Source of the DNA: Leucaena leucocephala
Taxonomy: Eukaryota > Streptophyta > Magnoliopsida > Fabales > Fabaceae
Assembly (NCBI GenBank): GCA_037074615.1
Contig: JAYWLJ010000073.1
Coordinates: 62,001-126,000, forward strand
DNA: 64,000 nucleotides
Direction of reading: 5' to 3'
The notes under the pieces were generated by a model that was given only the letters and a program-made list of their open reading frames with translations, made no database searches and was not told the DNA's origin. The number at the start of each line of letters is the position of its first letter. Within the stretch, counting starts at the first letter, position 1. This document shows, piece by piece, positions 63,201 to 64,000 of the stretch. Position numbers and translations under genes: made by a program.

Positions 63201-64000
63201 TAGCCATCAATTCTACAACACTTGTCAAATGCTTCCTGTTCACAGGCAAGGAACGTTTAACCAAATCAGCATCATTCGCAACAACTTGATATATCCAAAA
63301 CAGAGTAATCTGGTATTGATTTAGAGAAGTAAGATGAGTGTATTTTCCCTACCGTTCTTGCATTTGTGGCATATGGAAATGCGGTAAATTCCAGCCGCCT
63401 CGCATGTCTTTTGTTCAGTTCACCTTGACCATTTATGTGCTTCAAGGATTGACGATAAGCGTGAATCATAAATTGGATAGGCCAGAGGTAATGTTCTCAA
63501 TTCTTCGGTGCTCTCTCGAGTGCACAAAGCTCCTTGCCGTATGTTGGGTATTTCAAAGCTGCTCCATTTAGCTTCTTGCTAAAATAAGCAATTAGCTTTC
63601 CTTCCTGCGTTAAAACAACTCCTATTCCAACTCCAGATGCATCACATTCAGTTTCAACTCCAGATGTTGGCGTCCAGTGATCTAGCGGGTGGAATGGGAT
63701 AGAAGCTGTGAAGAGTCCGAAGGATGAATGATCCGCAGTGAGTGAAGTATGTATGGCATGAGTGGATATGGCCAGATGATGTGAATGTGTAGAGGTGAGG
63801 AATGAGCGACTTCAGATCTGAGTTGGAGTGAATGGCTGATGTGAACAGTGTGCGGTATATGAGCAGTACTCCCCATTTGAATTCTGTTGCAGCACATGTG
63901 TGATTCTCCCACTTGCTTCTATTCGTGACTCCTGGATCTAGCCCATCCTATACTATCACAAGTCATCAGCTCCTTCAGTCCAGCTGTCACTCCCCCTTAA
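47153..64000. repeat. Type II satellite, block D (15 copies plus 273-bp partial)
   Basis: Starts run from 47153 to 62623, then a partial copy from 63728 that runs off the window. It adds CCTGTGATG (first at 47451; CCTGGGATG in blocks A-C) to the block B and C alleles. Singleton changes include CTCTAGATG near 54821 and TATTGATTT near 63317. Toward the right end GGGTAT replaces GGCTTT at offset about 930 (copies 55993, 57098 and 59308 onward). Confidence 0.93.
59901..60027. repeat. Divergent tract within one type II monomer
   Basis: Against the neighbouring copies there are ten substitutions in 127 bp (59901, 59924, 59940, 59943, 59945, 59972, 59987, 59988, 59994, 60027), while the rest of the same monomer matches its neighbours. 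One change equals the type I allele; the others match no copy in the window. This fits a gene-conversion patch from an unseen monomer variant. Confidence 0.85.

Noticed and set aside
12898..64000. CRISPR-like regular repetition
   Set aside because: The repeat unit is 1105 bp of directly adjacent near-identical sequence, without short repeats or unique spacers.
1..64000. Ribosomal DNA spacer subrepeats
   Set aside because: No 18S, 5.8S, 25S or 5S sequence is visible, and the monomer contains retrotransposon coding remains.
12898..64000. Pure assembly duplication artefact
   Set aside because: Copies differ at ordered, nested sites and by singletons, which mechanical duplication of one read would not give. 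The exact copy number still needs long-read confirmation.

Overview
The window is plant nuclear DNA, almost entirely a single tandem (satellite) array with one LTR retrotransposon inserted in it. The kingdom call rests on three things: a CRM-type Ty3/gypsy chromovirus, a clade known from seed plants; a primer-binding site matching plant initiator tRNA-Met; and no recognisable host gene, rRNA, tRNA or bacterial feature. A eudicot seems most likely from the style of the polyprotein, but I cannot name the species.

Layout. Positions 1-3461 hold three full and one partial copy of a 1110-bp monomer (type I). Positions 3462-8598 hold a 5137-bp CRM-clade retrotransposon flanked by a perfect 5-bp target-site duplication. 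Positions 8604-11797 complete the interrupted monomer and add two more type I copies, the second 1105 bp long. Copy 11798-12897 (1100 bp) is a mosaic between types. From 12898 to the end lie 46 complete type II monomers, every one exactly 1105 bp, plus a 273-bp partial copy. In all there are 53 complete monomers (one split by the insertion) and one partial.

The monomer is not anonymous. About half of it (480-1044 in the first copy), read on the minus strand, is a collinear, decayed piece of a Ty3/gypsy polyprotein covering the RNase H domain and the start of integrase. It has the same stop codon and the same loss of a catalytic Asp in every type seen. The satellite therefore arose by amplifying a retrotransposon fossil. 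The remaining half is unrecognised.

The retrotransposon is young (LTRs differ by 4 substitutions and one 1-bp indel). It keeps both LTRs, primer-binding site and polypurine tract, and has one uninterrupted 941-codon ORF. That ORF has lost reverse transcriptase, RNase H and most of integrase through an in-frame deletion, so the element is non-autonomous. The ORF runs 439 bp into the 3' LTR and encodes a CR-type targeting motif there. CRM elements target centromeric chromatin, so the array is a candidate centromeric or pericentromeric satellite.

Variant sites give the array a readable history. Type I is a heterogeneous edge bearing the insertion, followed by a mosaic copy and a highly homogeneous type II core. 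In the core, derived alleles appear stepwise from left to right, a ten-copy stretch alternates as a dimer, and one copy carries a short divergent tract. No conventional host gene is supported anywhere in the window.
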